Positions 1 through 6,250 of a DNA stretch of 9,863 nt are shown here, piece by piece. The stretch lies in NCBI GenBank assembly GCA_035254305.1, contig DATFAS010000175.1, forward strand, positions 1 to 9,863. The letters are read 5' to 3'. The DNA comes from DATFAS01 sp035254305. GTDB taxonomy: Bacteria > Bacillota > Bacilli > Aneurinibacillales > RAOX-1. Under the pieces are notes generated by a model. That model made no database searches. It was not told the DNA's origin and saw only the letters and a list, made by a program, of their open reading frames with translations. The position numbers and the translations under genes are program-made. Every line of letters begins with the position of its first letter. Positions within the stretch are counted from its first letter, which is position 1.

Positions 1-435
1 GATGGCCATTCAATGGATGCTACTTTACAAAATGGAGAACGGCTAATTATCAATAAAATGGTTTATGACTTTCATTCACCACAAAAAGGAGATATTATTG
101 TTTTTCACGCGAACCCAACTCAAGATTATGTGAAGCGGGTCATCGCAGTGGGTGGAGATTTAGTCCAAGAAAAGGAAGATATTCTTTATATAAATGGACA
201 GGCTGTACAAGAACCTTATTTGGATAAAGAAAAGAAATTGTATCCATTGAAGGACAAATCCTATACCTCAGATTTTGGCCCTATAACTATACCGAACGGT
301 AAAATTTTTGTATTGGGAGACAATCGTCCCGTTAGTAATGATAGCCGATATATTGGACCGGTTGATGTAAAACAAGTAGTTGGAAGAGCTGATTTCTCCC
401 TTTGGCCAATAAATACTTTTCATAAACTAAATTAA
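1..435 (+). CDS. lepB: Type I signal peptidase, 5' end outside window
   Basis: This is the C-terminal 144 residues of a type I signal peptidase (S26 family), the membrane-anchored serine protease that removes signal peptides from exported proteins on the outer face of the membrane. The window opens inside the active-site box: in-frame residues 2-5 read GHSM, where Ser4 is the expected nucleophile. It is followed by the TL..GERLIINK block and by YVKRVIAVGGD at 43-53, where Lys45 is the expected general base. The conserved GDNR..S.DSR box is at 106-116. The in-frame ATG at 13 lies after the catalytic serine, so it cannot be the true start; the N-terminal membrane anchor lies upstream of the window. 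The length after the Ser-Met motif is normal for Bacillus Sip-type enzymes. Most bacilli carry several paralogues, so the symbol is generic. No clear terminator follows directly; the next hairpin is at 728. Confidence 0.95.
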   Translation, partial: DGHSMDATLQNGERLIINKMVYDFHSPQKGDIIVFHANPTQDYVKRVIAVGGDLVQEKEDILYINGQAVQEPYLDKEKKLYPLKDKSYTSDFGPITIPNGKIFVLGDNRPVSNDSRYIGPVDVKQVVGRADFSLWPINTFHKLN

Positions 436-485
436 TACAAAAGCTAGATAGAATAATCGAATGGAAATGTTTGTTTTTACTAATT

Positions 486-505
486 CATAGTAATTATCAT
501 TATCA
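486..505 (+). promoter_or_regulatory. Fur-box-like operator candidate
   Basis: The 15-mer at 491-505 (TAATTATCATTATCA) matches the 7-1-7 Fur consensus TGATAATnATTATCA at 12 of 14 defined positions. The 19-mer at 486-504 matches the classical 19-base box at 15 positions. The half-site ATTATCA occurs three times, at 493-499, 499-505 and 516-522; the last lies inside a second small inverted repeat, GTGA-N6-TCAC, at 510-523. It lies between the signal peptidase stop and the riboswitch. I could not place a convincing promoter over it, so the regulated gene is unknown. AT-rich DNA can produce such matches by chance. Confidence 0.35.
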
Positions 506-624
506 AATCGTGACAATTATCACAGAATATGTGAATAAACAGGACTACACTACTAATGTAAAATTTTATTTAAAATAAAAAATATTATACTAGTGTTGAG
601 TCGTTTATACTGTTGTAGTTCTTC

Positions 625-717
625 AATAATAAAGGCAAACTTTACCATAAGGGTAAGAATTCAAAGCTAACTATGCATCTAACACTTTTGTATGAATTAT
701 ATGATTGCCAGATTATT
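625..717 (+). promoter_or_regulatory. Cyclic-di-GMP-I (GEMM-I) riboswitch aptamer, probable
   Basis: The segment has the ordered landmarks of the GEMM-I aptamer. The closing stem P1 pairs AATAAT (625-630) with ATTATT (712-717) and GGC (634-636) with GCC (707-709). GGCAAA at 634-639 matches the conserved GGCAAAC block and should supply a ligand-contacting guanine. Next comes a short hairpin, TTACC (642-646) with GGTAA (652-656), then the conserved CAAAGC at 662-667. The second arm contains TCTAAC (678-683) facing GTATGA (690-695), which resembles the 11-nt tetraloop receptor (CCUAAG/UAUGG). Departures from consensus: the first hairpin ends in an AUAAG-type loop rather than GNRA, and the usual GACG before CAAAGC is GAATT here. 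The element precedes a terminator, a chemoreceptor gene and a GGDEF-EAL gene, a typical setting for this class. The landmarks and context are good, but no covariance search was run. Confidence 0.72.
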
Positions 718-727
718 AAATAATTCT

Positions 728-763
728 AAGACGGCTATTCTTTAGGATAGCCGTCTTATTTTT
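728..763 (+). terminator. Intrinsic terminator, expression platform of the riboswitch
   Basis: An 11-bp perfect stem, AAGACGGCTAT (728-738) with ATAGCCGTCTT (747-757), encloses an 8-base loop and is followed by ATTTTT. It begins 11 bases after the aptamer's P1 stem and lies about 145 bases before the chemoreceptor start, so it is placed to attenuate the downstream operon rather than simply end the signal peptidase transcript. Bases 733-738 (GGCTAT) can instead pair with 704-709 (ATTGCC) of the aptamer with a single mismatch, giving a candidate antiterminator. The rest of the leader (764-906) holds a 12-base palindrome (TTGGATATCCAA, 837-848) and the ribosome binding site, and no gene that I can see. 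Confidence 0.85.
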
Positions 764-906
764 GGGAGGGACTTAAATAAGAATACAAAATCATCTCGTA
801 CAGTTTAACCAGATTTAGAAGAATGAAGGTTTTTTGTTGGATATCCAAGAACTACTTTCTAATTATTTTTCAATAGATCAACTGGTAATATATAGGGGGG
901 TAAAAA

Positions 907-2595
907 TTGAAATTTACAGTTGCTAAAAAATTGTATGTAGGATTCGGTTCTGTTTTGACTCTATTGCTAATTATATGTGGTTTTTCATACAACGAAATTA
1001 AATCAACGGAAACTACATATGAAAATTTGTTAGATGATCGTGTACAAAAAATTAATATTGTACGGGAAATGATACAGGCTTCAAAGGATATGCAATTAGG
1101 CAATAGAGGCTATCTCCTGATCGGAAATAATGAATCACTTGCAAGTTATGAAAAATCTAAAAAACAATATATTCAATTAGAAAGAGATCTAGAAAATAAA
1201 ATTAATCAAGAGACTGGAGAAAAGCTTTTTCATGAATTGGAGCAGTATAACACTCAATATATCCAGTTGGCCGAAGAAACCATTTCTCTAAAAAAGAAAA
1301 ATGATGCTAGCTATATAGATATAATTACGAAAAAAGGGTCACCCCTAGTTATTGGTTTTCAAAGCAAAGCGGATGAAATGATTCAGTATCAAACAGATGC
1401 TTTAAATCAAGCTAGAGAAGCGACCCATATAAGAGTCAAGGGTATTCAGCGAGATCTTATTTTATCCAGCATCATTGTTTTAATTTTAGGGTTAGCTGCT
1501 GCTACTTTCATTAGTCGCATCATTTCTAAACCTATCCTTGTCATTTCAACGATTGCAGAAAAAATTGCATCTGGTGATTTAACCCAAGAAGAAATTCGGG
1601 TAAAGACGAAGGATGAAATTGCTGATTTGGCTGAAGCCTTTAATCATATGGCTTTGAATCTTCGGCAATTGATCCATCAGATCAACACAAGTGCCGAACA
1701 AGTCGCAGCTTCATCGGAGGAACTATTGGCCACCACGGAACAAGCGACTCAGATGACCAACCAAATTTCATCTTCAATCCAAGAAGTAGCAATGGGATCT
1801 GAAACCCAGGTGATACACTCAAAAGAAAGTGCAAAGGCAATGGAAGAGGTCTCTTCTGGAATTCAACATATCGCTGAATCCTCGGCTACCGTTGCTGATT
1901 CTGCACAGGAAACAACGAAGCTATCTATACAAGGAAACCAATCGATTCAGAGAGCTATTCACCAAATGGATTCTATTGAGCAAGGAACGCAAAATACGTT
2001 AGAATCAGTTAAACATCTTACTGAACAGTCCATACAGATTGGTAAAATAATTGAGGTAATTACTGCTATTTCTGACCAGACAAATCTACTTGCCCTAAAT
2101 GCAGCCATTGAGGCTGCGAGAGCTGGTGAGCATGGAAGAGGTTTTGCTGTGGTAGCAGATGAAGTAAGAAAGTTAGCCGAACAATCTCATAACTCAGCTG
2201 ATAAAATTGTAGAATTGATCCATGAGGTCCAAAAAGACACCGAGGTTGTTAACAAACAGATTGCTAATAATGCCAATGAAGTTGGTTTAGGAAAGATTGT
2301 TATCCATGAGACAGGTGAAGTATTCCAACAAATATTAAAGGCCATTGAAGAGGTGAATGAGGAAATCCAGGAAGTATCGGCCACCTCAGAGCAAATCTCG
2401 GCTAATTCACAACAAGTCGCTGCCTCCGTTGATCAGTTAGCAGAAATTGCAAAAGAAGCATCGGAAGGTTCACATTATGTTGCTGCTTCTTCAGAAGAGC
2501 AATTCTCTTCCATGGGGGAGATCACCGCATCTGCTCAATCTTTAAGTATACTAGCACAAGATCTGCAAGAGTTAGTGGCAAAATTTAAGGTTTAA
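907..2595 (+). CDS. Methyl-accepting chemotaxis protein with CHASE3-like sensor
   Basis: A transmembrane chemoreceptor of 562 residues that should signal to CheA/CheW and so bias flagellar rotation. TM1 is at about residues 10-27 and TM2 at about 184-203. The extracytoplasmic part between them contains a CHASE3-type stretch (ASKDMQLGNRGYLLIGN, about 58-74) in a helical-bundle-like segment. HAMP follows at about 204-258, and then the coiled-coil signalling domain. The hairpin tip is well conserved at about 385-427 (DQTNLLALNAAIEAARAGE..GRGFAVVADEVRKLAEQS). Glu/Gln-rich heptads that could be methylated lie near 268-282 and 527-540. The start is TTG at 907, chosen because a GGGGGG ribosome binding site (895-900) sits six bases before it. 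It shares a transcript with the GGDEF-EAL gene 38 bases downstream. I saw no sigma-D-like promoter; control is probably through the riboswitch leader. The ligand is unknown. Confidence 0.93.
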   Translation: MKFTVAKKLYVGFGSVLTLLLIICGFSYNEIKSTETTYENLLDDRVQKINIVREMIQASKDMQLGNRGYLLIGNNESLASYEKSKKQYIQLERDLENKINQETGEKLFHELEQYNTQYIQLAEETISLKKKNDASYIDIITKKGSPLVIGFQSKADEMIQYQTDALNQAREATHIRVKGIQRDLILSSIIVLILGLAAATFISRIISKPILVISTIAEKIASGDLTQEEIRVKTKDEIADLAEAFNHMALNLRQLIHQINTSAEQVAASSEELLATTEQATQMTNQISSSIQEVAMGSETQVIHSKESAKAMEEVSSGIQHIAESSATVADSAQETTKLSIQGNQSIQRAIHQMDSIEQGTQNTLESVKHLTEQSIQIGKIIEVITAISDQTNLLALNAAIEAARAGEHGRGFAVVADEVRKLAEQSHNSADKIVELIHEVQKDTEVVNKQIANNANEVGLGKIVIHETGEVFQQILKAIEEVNEEIQEVSATSEQISANSQQVAASVDQLAEIAKEASEGSHYVAASSEEQFSSMGEITASAQSLSILAQDLQELVAKFKV

Positions 2596-2633
2596 ATTTA
2601 AAAGTGAAAATTTATGGGGAGGAGGTAGGTAGG

Positions 2634-5030
2634 ATGAAATCATCCTGGGGCTGGTTTTATTACAGATCCAGTATATTTTGGAAGACCTATTTATGTAATC
2701 TCATCTTACTTTTCACTACTCTAGCAATCTGCTACGAGTCAGCACGGGCTATCCTGCCTACAATAGAACAGGAAAGAAGCAGGATGATTACCGATGCAAC
2801 TGTTAATCGGCTTGCTGATCAGGCTTCTGTGATTACTAAAGAGCTTCAACATCTAGAAGGCTTAATTCGAACGAATGCTACATTTTTATCAAATGATCCT
2901 AATTTATTAACAGTAGATCTGGGGAATATTGTTAATTACTCCTTTCTTATCGATAGTGCTGCTATATTTGATAAACAAGGGGACCTAATTTCCAAGTATC
3001 CTAATAGCGATAATGATTTAAAAAATGTAGGATTTCGCACCTATTTTTCAGAACCTCTTCACACAGCAAATGCTTATATCAGTAATGTGATCTTTACCAA
3101 GTCAGGCCAACCTGCCCTAGTTATGGGTGTTCCGATCGTAAATGCTCACCAACAAGTAGAAAAAATTGTTGCTATACGAATTGAATTAGTAGGTAATCCT
3201 GTTATTGAATCTCTTTTTGAGCATTTTGATTTTGGTGGTAATGGATATCCATATATTGTAGATGAGAATGGACGTTTACTATTTCATCCTGATAAAAAAA
3301 GAATTGCAGAGGACGTTCATCAAAATAGTGTAGTTGAAGCATTATTGGAGAGGAAATCTGGGTATAGAAAAGTGACTAATCTACAAGGGGTAGAGATGTT
3401 GGCATCTTATCGTTATATGCCCTATCTTCGGTGGGGTGTTGTAGCTCAAATACCTGTAGAGAATACCTATTATCCATTGAGGGCTCTTAAAGAAGCGGTA
3501 GGAAAATACTTCTTATTTCTTCTCTTACCATTGATATTTATTGTTGCTTTCTATACTCGTCGTACGATACAACCAGTCAAGCAGTTACAGAGAGCCGTTC
3601 ATGAAGTAACGAATGGGAATTATGACTATCACATATCCACACATGGAAAAACTGAAATTGGGGCCTTATTTCAACGCTTCAATGAAATGGTGGCCAACAT
3701 TCGGGAAAATCGAGAAGATCTAAAATATCTTGCTTACCATGATTCCCTCACAGGGCTCCCGAATCGGGTTTCCTTAGAAAAATATGTGTCCCAATTCATT
3801 GAGCAGGTCCCCAATCAACAGAAGGCAATGATGTTCTTGGATTTAGACCGTTTCAAGCTAATTAATGACAGTCTTGGTCATGTGTATGGTGATCGCCTTA
3901 TTCAAATGATTGCAAAGAGGCTACAAGATTGTTTACCTGAGAATGGTTTTGTAGCAAGGATGGGTGGAGATGAATTTACCATCCTATTAACGGATATCCA
4001 AGGAGATTGGCAAGTGGAGGAGGTAGCTCAGATTATTTTAGATAATCTTACACTAGCCTTTCAAATGGAGAAAATAGAATTTCATATCACAACCAGTATT
4101 GGGATCAGTTACTATCCAAAGGATGGAGATGCATACGAAGTTTTATTGAAAAAGGCCGATGCGGCAATGTACCAAGCGAAAAAAACAGGGAAGAATAAAT
4201 TCCACATTTTTGAACCTGATATGGAAAGAAATCTCTGGGAACGACTTGAAATAGAGGCATCTTTGAGAAAGGCTTTGGAATATAAGGAAATGTCTCTCGT
4301 TTACCAGCCTAAATTTGATCTTGGTACAAATAAAATTTGTGGGATGGAAGCACTCACTCGTTGGCAACATTCTATTTATGGGGCTATTCCACCGGATAAG
4401 TTCATTCCCATCATGGAGGAAAATGGATTAATTATTACAATTGGAGAATGGATACTTCGAGAAGCCTGTAGACAAAACAAGTCTTGGCAAGAGGACGGCT
4501 ATAAACCTTTAAGAATGGCTGTCAATTTGTCAGTAAAGCAGCTTCTCCATCCTTGTTTTATATCCATGATCGATCAGATTTTACAGGATACAGAACTTGA
4601 TCCTCAGTGGTTGGAATTAGAGATTACAGAGAGTACGATCATGGAAAATGCCGAGGAAGTAGTTTCTATATTGATGGCTTTAAAAGGAAAGGGTATAGCT
4701 TTGTCTATCGATGATTTTGGGACGGGTTACTCATCACTTAGTTACTTAAGACAACTTCCCATACATACTATTAAAGTGGACCGTTCATTTATTAAGGATT
4801 CTTCTCAAAATGAGGAAAGCCAGATGATTATCCGAGCCATCCTTTCTATGGCAAAGAGTTTAAAATTAAAAGTAATCGCTGAAGGAGTTGAGGAAGAACA
4901 GCAAATCGAATTTTTACGTAGGGAAGGCTGTGATGAAATCCAAGGATATATTATAGGTAAGCCAATGAATTCAAATGGATTTATAAAATTCCTATCAAAT
5001 GAAGATCATCTGATAATAAATTTGATTTAA
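2634..5030 (+). CDS. Membrane dCache-HAMP-GGDEF-EAL c-di-GMP turnover protein
   Basis: A 798-residue membrane protein with both domains of c-di-GMP metabolism. GGDEF domains condense two GTP into c-di-GMP; EAL domains hydrolyse it to pGpG. TM1 is at about 21-40, a dCache-type extracellular sensor at about 42-280 (GYPYIVDENGRLLFHPD near 204-220 is typical), TM2 at about 291-307, and HAMP to about 360. The GGDEF domain covers about 362-525 with an intact GGDEF at 444-448. The EAL domain covers about 535-788 and keeps EAL (572-574), Asn631, Glu663, the DDFGTGYSS motif (Asp693, Asp694), Lys714, Glu750 and QGY (770-772), so both active sites look complete. The inhibitory RxxD site expected five residues before GGDEF is PENG here. 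ATG 2634 is preferred because GGGGAGGAGGT (2616-2626) lies at ideal distance; the in-frame GTG at 2604 has no such site. Net activity cannot be read from sequence. Confidence 0.94.
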   Translation: MKSSWGWFYYRSSIFWKTYLCNLILLFTTLAICYESARAILPTIEQERSRMITDATVNRLADQASVITKELQHLEGLIRTNATFLSNDPNLLTVDLGNIVNYSFLIDSAAIFDKQGDLISKYPNSDNDLKNVGFRTYFSEPLHTANAYISNVIFTKSGQPALVMGVPIVNAHQQVEKIVAIRIELVGNPVIESLFEHFDFGGNGYPYIVDENGRLLFHPDKKRIAEDVHQNSVVEALLERKSGYRKVTNLQGVEMLASYRYMPYLRWGVVAQIPVENTYYPLRALKEAVGKYFLFLLLPLIFIVAFYTRRTIQPVKQLQRAVHEVTNGNYDYHISTHGKTEIGALFQRFNEMVANIRENREDLKYLAYHDSLTGLPNRVSLEKYVSQFIEQVPNQQKAMMFLDLDRFKLINDSLGHVYGDRLIQMIAKRLQDCLPENGFVARMGGDEFTILLTDIQGDWQVEEVAQIILDNLTLAFQMEKIEFHITTSIGISYYPKDGDAYEVLLKKADAAMYQAKKTGKNKFHIFEPDMERNLWERLEIEASLRKALEYKEMSLVYQPKFDLGTNKICGMEALTRWQHSIYGAIPPDKFIPIMEENGLIITIGEWILREACRQNKSWQEDGYKPLRMAVNLSVKQLLHPCFISMIDQILQDTELDPQWLELEITESTIMENAEEVVSILMALKGKGIALSIDDFGTGYSSLSYLRQLPIHTIKVDRSFIKDSSQNEESQMIIRAILSMAKSLKLKVIAEGVEEEQQIEFLRREGCDEIQGYIIGKPMNSNGFIKFLSNEDHLIINLI

Positions 5031-5036
5031 AAGAAT

Positions 5037-5063
5037 GGGGCTGTCATTTAGGACAGCCCCTTT
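5037..5063. terminator. Probable bidirectional terminator between convergent genes
   Basis: A perfect 9-bp GC-rich stem, GGGGCTGTC (5037-5045) with GACAGCCCC (5052-5060), has a 6-base loop and sits seven bases after the GGDEF-EAL stop. TTTGCTGTTT follows on the plus strand and ATTCTTTTAAATC on the minus strand, so it can end both this operon and the leftward nitroreductase whose stop is at 5073. Confidence 0.85.
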
Positions 5064-5072
5064 GCTGTTTGA

Positions 5073-5672
5073 TTATTTGAATACCTTAACACGATCTTCT
5101 AATGGCTGGTATTGCTTTTCACCCGGTTGCATAGTCGGTTTTCCAAATGGCATCTGTGCAATGAGTTTCCATTCAGTAGGAATATTCCATACTTTTTTCA
5201 CTTCATCATCGATTAGTGGGTTATAGTGCTGTAATGATGCACCTAAGCCCTCATTTTCTAAAGCAGTCCATATCACAAACTGGTGCATTCCAGAGGTGTG
5301 TTGTGACCATATAGGAAAGTTTTCAGCATAGGATGCAAAATTACTTTGGAGATTCTCAATAACATGGTTATCTTCAAAGAATAGTACTGTACCATATCCA
5401 CTACGGAAAGAGTCCATTTTTTCCTTCGTAGGGCCGAATTGATCAGCGGGAACAACTTTTCTTAATGTTTCTGTTGTAATATCCCATAATTTATTGTGGT
5501 GTTCTTCTAATAATAGAACCACTCGTGTACTTTGAGAATTAAATGACGATGGGGTGTACTTTACAGCATGTTCAATGATCTCTTGAATTCTCTCGTCTGA
5601 AATAGGTGATTCTTTACTAATTCCGTAATAGGAACGTCTTTCTTTAACCGCAGTATAAAAATCATTTGCCAT
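5073..5672 (-). CDS. Frm2/CinD-type nitroreductase family protein
   Basis: An FMN-dependent nitroreductase-fold enzyme of 199 residues, full length for the subfamily that includes yeast Frm2/Hbn1 and lactococcal CinD; it is presumably cytosolic and dimeric. The sequence shows the N-terminal ERRSYY block (residues 11-16) that contacts the FMN phosphate, PSSFNSQ at 41-47, SGYGTVLFFED at 91-101, GLGASLQHYNP at 142-152, and MPFGKP at 174-179 near the C terminus, all characteristic of this subfamily. Members reduce nitroaromatics or quinone-like compounds with NAD(P)H and are linked to oxidative, copper or lipid-signalling stress, but the natural substrate is not predictable here. The ATG has an AAAAGGAG ribosome binding site (minus strand, 5681-5688) eight bases upstream. 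It is a single-gene unit, convergent with the c-di-GMP operon and divergent from the alcohol dehydrogenase, with its own promoter candidate at 5781-5810. Confidence 0.92.
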   Translation of the reverse strand: MANDFYTAVKERRSYYGISKESPISDERIQEIIEHAVKYTPSSFNSQSTRVVLLLEEHHNKLWDITTETLRKVVPADQFGPTKEKMDSFRSGYGTVLFFEDNHVIENLQSNFASYAENFPIWSQHTSGMHQFVIWTALENEGLGASLQHYNPLIDDEVKKVWNIPTEWKLIAQMPFGKPTMQPGEKQYQPLEDRVKVFK

Positions 5673-5749
5673 GGTATTATCTCCTTTTGGTTTTGTAATA
5701 GTTTAGAACACACTTGAGTTTCTTCTCTCTGATGTACCATTTGCAATTA

Positions 5750-5786
5750 ACTTACTTTTTATTATAAACTTTATGTAAGTATAATA
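5750..5786 (-). promoter_or_regulatory. Inverted repeats near the nitroreductase start site, possible operator
   Basis: Two overlapping inverted repeats lie just at and after the predicted start site of the nitroreductase transcript: ACTTAC (5750-5755) with GTAAGT (5775-5780), and TATTATA (5760-5766) with TATAATA (5780-5786). On the minus strand the outer arms read TACTTAC...GTAAGT, loosely similar to operators of MarR/HxlR-type redox repressors that often control nitroreductases. No regulator gene lies next to it, and AT-richness makes this weak. Confidence 0.25.
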
Positions 5787-5810
5787 CCGTGGTGTACTAA
5801 TATATGTCAA
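5781..5810 (-). promoter_or_regulatory. Sigma-A promoter candidate for the nitroreductase
   Basis: Reading the minus strand, a perfect -35 TTGACA (5805-5810) is followed after 18 bases by TATTAT (5781-5786), five of six matches to the -10 consensus. Transcription would begin near 5774, giving a leader of about 100 bases before the ATG at 5672. Confidence 0.6.
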
Positions 5811-5819
5811 GTAACTTTT

Positions 5820-5990
5820 AAAAAATAATAAATAAAGATTATTCCTGTAGAAAACTACACTTTATGCCTAAAATTTGAAAGGTTGTGGAAAGAGAAGCTT
5901 ATAATCGTCAAAAGACTAGTTTTATACAATTTACGTTGGATGGAAATTTATCAAACAAGATAGTGGCTTAGCTTTTGATGGAAAAAGAGA
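5820..5990. other. Intergenic DNA without recognisable gene
   Basis: This is part of the 578-base gap between the divergent nitroreductase and alcohol dehydrogenase genes. It is AT-rich and has no ORF with a convincing ribosome binding site. The only structure I see is a small hairpin, TGTAG-AAAA-CTACA at 5846-5859, followed by CTTTAT; it is too short to call a terminator. Confidence 0.5.
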
Positions 5991-6028
5991 TGTTTCTGAA
6001 TGCGACAACTGTATCATTTTAAAACAGT
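5991..6028 (+). promoter_or_regulatory. Possible enhancer (UAS) for the sigma-54 promoter
   Basis: Two imperfect or short dyads lie about 45-80 bases before the -24 element, where sigma-54 activators usually bind. TGTTTC-N5-GCGACA at 5991-6007 is an interrupted dyad with TGT/ACA ends. ACTGT (6008-6012) with ACAGT (6024-6028) is a perfect 5-base repeat separated by 11 bases. Either could be the site of the activator encoded at 7554-9404. This is a positional inference; I do not know that protein's consensus. Confidence 0.3.
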
Positions 6029-6067
6029 GAAGATTCCTTATTCCTTTGAAATAACTGAAATTTTATT

Positions 6068-6085
6068 TTGGCATAAAAAATGCAA
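6068..6085 (+). promoter_or_regulatory. Sigma-54 (-24/-12) promoter for the alcohol dehydrogenase
   Basis: TTGGCATAAAAAATGCAA carries the invariant GG (6070-6071) and GC (6082-6083) separated by exactly 10 bases, and otherwise fits TGGCAC-N5-TTGCA with two mismatches. Transcription should start near 6095, leaving an untranslated leader of about 155 bases. A sigma-54 activator gene immediately downstream of the alcohol dehydrogenase supports the call. Confidence 0.8.
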
Positions 6086-6250
6086 TGGATAGATTATGTA
6101 AGCGATTAAAATTCAGAGGAGGAATGAGAAGGGGAGTTAAGATCGGAATCTGAATGATTTGTTCGACGTCTAGGAGAAATAATGAATTCTATGGCTAGGT
6201 AAAAAATCGACTAATTTTTCAAAAAATAAATATTTAAGGGGGATTATGTG

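Noticed and set aside
13..15. ATG at 13 as the start of the signal peptidase
   Set aside because: The catalytic GHSM serine lies before it in the same frame (bases 10-12), so the gene must begin upstream of the window.
596..611. Sigma-A promoter directly before the riboswitch (TATACT at 606-611)
   Set aside because: The -10 is good and would start transcription just before the aptamer, but no acceptable -35 is found 16-18 bases upstream, so I did not list it as a feature.
2604..2606. GTG at 2604 as the start of the GGDEF-EAL protein
   Set aside because: It has no ribosome binding site at the right distance, whereas GGGGAGGAGGT lies just before ATG 2634; the extra ten residues would encode the Shine-Dalgarno itself.
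5954..5979. Second sigma-54-like sequence TGGCTTAGCTTTTGAT
   Set aside because: The spacing fits, but the -12 element reads GA instead of the near-invariant GC, and a better site lies at 6068.
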